A DNA stretch of 64,000 nt. It comes from CADEFQ01 sp035433705. Lineage in GTDB: Bacteria > Pseudomonadota > Gammaproteobacteria > Steroidobacterales > Steroidobacteraceae. A model generated the notes under the pieces. The model searched no databases and was not told where the DNA came from. It saw only the letters and a list, made by a program, of their open reading frames with translations. The position numbers and the translations under genes were made by a program. The stretch spans positions 60,052 through 124,051 of the forward strand of contig DAORVK010000001.1 in the NCBI GenBank assembly GCA_035433705.1. Direction: 5' to 3'. This document shows positions 63,249 through 64,000 of the stretch, in pieces. Every line of letters starts with the position of its first letter. Position 1 is the stretch's first letter.

Positions 63249-63298
63249 GTGTTGCGTGGGCAGGCATTGGATGCCTCGCGTGTCCAATTCCGCAACAC
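63249..63298 (+). promoter_or_regulatory. Nested-hairpin 5' leader of the OmpA-like gene
   Basis: Outer arms GTGTTGCG (63249-63256) and CGCAACAC (63291-63298) enclose an inner hairpin AGGCAT/ATGCCT (63262-63267 with 63271-63276). The ribosome site AGAGGAA lies outside, just before the ATG. The leader may control stability or translation of this mRNA. Confidence 0.5.
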
Positions 63299-63327
63299 CA
63301 CCCCCCAATGAGTAGAGAGAAGAGGAA

Positions 63328-64000
63328 ATGAAGAAACACGTTGCATTGGCCTGTGGGGCCGTCACATTACTGCTCGCTACGGTACCCGTGAGCGCCGGCC
63401 CGCCGGCCAACAGCTGGTACGTTGCCCCTGAAGCCATCTTCCTGTGGACCGACCGCGACCGCTTGGCCGATGACGACTTGGGCGGCGCGCTTGCGATCGG
63501 CCACTCCTTCGACAAGTGGGACGTCGAGTTCCAGTTCGGCTATGTCAGCCCCGACACCCTCGGCGGAAGCTCGCTCGACTTCAATCACTACTTCATCAAT
63601 TTGCATCGCGTGTTCTACCGCGATGCGCGCATCTCGCCGTTCCTGAAGCTCGGCGCGGGCTACGTCGATCCGTACTACCCAAACACATCACCACTCTCAG
63701 GGGCCGATTTATCGACATTTACCCTCGCGTACGGCGCCGGCATCCTGGCGAACCTCACCCGTAACGAATCGCGCGGCACTGCGCTTGCGTTGCGCGCTGA
63801 GATCTACGGTCTCGTCAGCTCGAGCAAAGAGCCGCCGAACGACGATCATCTCAACGACACGGTTGCGGCTATTGGCCTGCAGTACCACTGGGGCACTCCG
63901 GTCGCCGCACCCGCACCGGCCGCCCCGCTGCCGGTCGGTGACTCTGACGGCGACGGCGTGAACGACAATCTCGACAAGTGCCCCGGCACGCCGGCGGGCA
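63328..64000 (+). CDS. OmpA family outer-membrane protein, barrel + calcium-binding linker (3' end outside window)
   Basis: 224 residues are visible. ATG 63328 follows AGAGGAA. Signal peptide ends at VPVSAG. An eight-strand barrel like OmpA follows (SWYVAPEAIFLWTDRDRLAD, WDVEFQFGYVSPDTLGGSSL, INLHRVFYRDARISPFLKLG, LAYGAGILANLTRNESRGTA). A Pro/Ala linker then leads to the thrombospondin type-3-like repeat DSDGDGVNDNLDKCPGTPAG. A C-terminal peptidoglycan-binding OmpA domain is expected beyond the right edge. Promoter and leader suggest high, independently controlled expression. Confidence 0.93.
   Translation, partial: MKKHVALACGAVTLLLATVPVSAGPPANSWYVAPEAIFLWTDRDRLADDDLGGALAIGHSFDKWDVEFQFGYVSPDTLGGSSLDFNHYFINLHRVFYRDARISPFLKLGAGYVDPYYPNTSPLSGADLSTFTLAYGAGILANLTRNESRGTALALRAEIYGLVSSSKEPPNDDHLNDTVAAIGLQYHWGTPVAAPAPAAPLPVGDSDGDGVNDNLDKCPGTPAG

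Overview
This is a 64 kb piece of a high-GC, gene-dense proteobacterial chromosome. plsB, biosynthetic speA, greB, ttcA, RND efflux and outer-membrane beta-barrel proteins point to a gammaproteobacterium, perhaps near Steroidobacterales, Nevskiales or Xanthomonadales. That placement is inferred from gene content and not from a phylogeny. Three runs of exactly 100 N (19791-19890, 37608-37707, 62278-62377) show a scaffolded draft or metagenome assembly, and each gap cuts coding sequence. I found no rRNA, tRNA, CRISPR array, insertion sequence or prophage block.

Layout. 1-4294: minus-strand envelope module (YCF48-like protein, DUF1329, DUF1302). 4383-7719: plsB, an alpha/beta hydrolase and an alkyltransferase-like protein. 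7754-7977: a hydantoinase/5-oxoprolinase remnant. 7952-9577: a lone contractile tail-sheath gene. 9725-18042: cell-envelope genes (lipoprotein L,D-transpeptidase, two TPM proteins with LemA, M13 peptidase, DUF748/AsmA-like protein). 18229-20147: a small protein with its own terminator, greB, a broken esterase and a truncated intradiol dioxygenase. 20244-25545: polyamine genes (homospermidine synthase, speA) with a GST, a sulfurtransferase and a GDT1-type transporter. 25754-27993: DUF1838 protein, RRM protein and a lipoprotein methyltransferase. 28020-34429: UvrD-like helicase, a DUF6524/peroxidase/Nudix group, hypothetical genes, an MFS remnant and a GST. 34429-39172: S9 peptidase convergent with an overlapping four-gene operon (zinc peptidase, ATP-grasp, CpcT/CpeT-like, small protein). 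39288-48319: phosphatase/ADP-ribosylglycohydrolase fusion, ttcA, M32 peptidase, RND pump with adaptor and an EamA transporter. 48336-60800: a degenerate serine hydrolase, then a glycogen/alpha-glucan locus (glgA, malQ, GH57, glgC, glgB, glgP) interrupted by a LEA2 lipoprotein and a decayed higBA. 60901-63186: padR-led four-gene operon. 63328-64000: start of an OmpA-like protein with a strong promoter and a structured leader.

The glycogen genes can make, branch and degrade alpha-1,4-glucan. SpeA and homospermidine synthase can be linked through agmatine and putrescine, but the intermediate enzymes are not in the window. Four-base ATGA/GTGA overlaps are common and imply translational coupling.

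Two patterns stand out. A palindromic repeat of about 76 bp with essentially identical arms occurs three times in intergenic DNA. Four separate loci (hydantoinase, esterase, MFS transporter, HigBA) keep recognisable sequence from their ends but have lost their middles, as if by deletion between short direct repeats.
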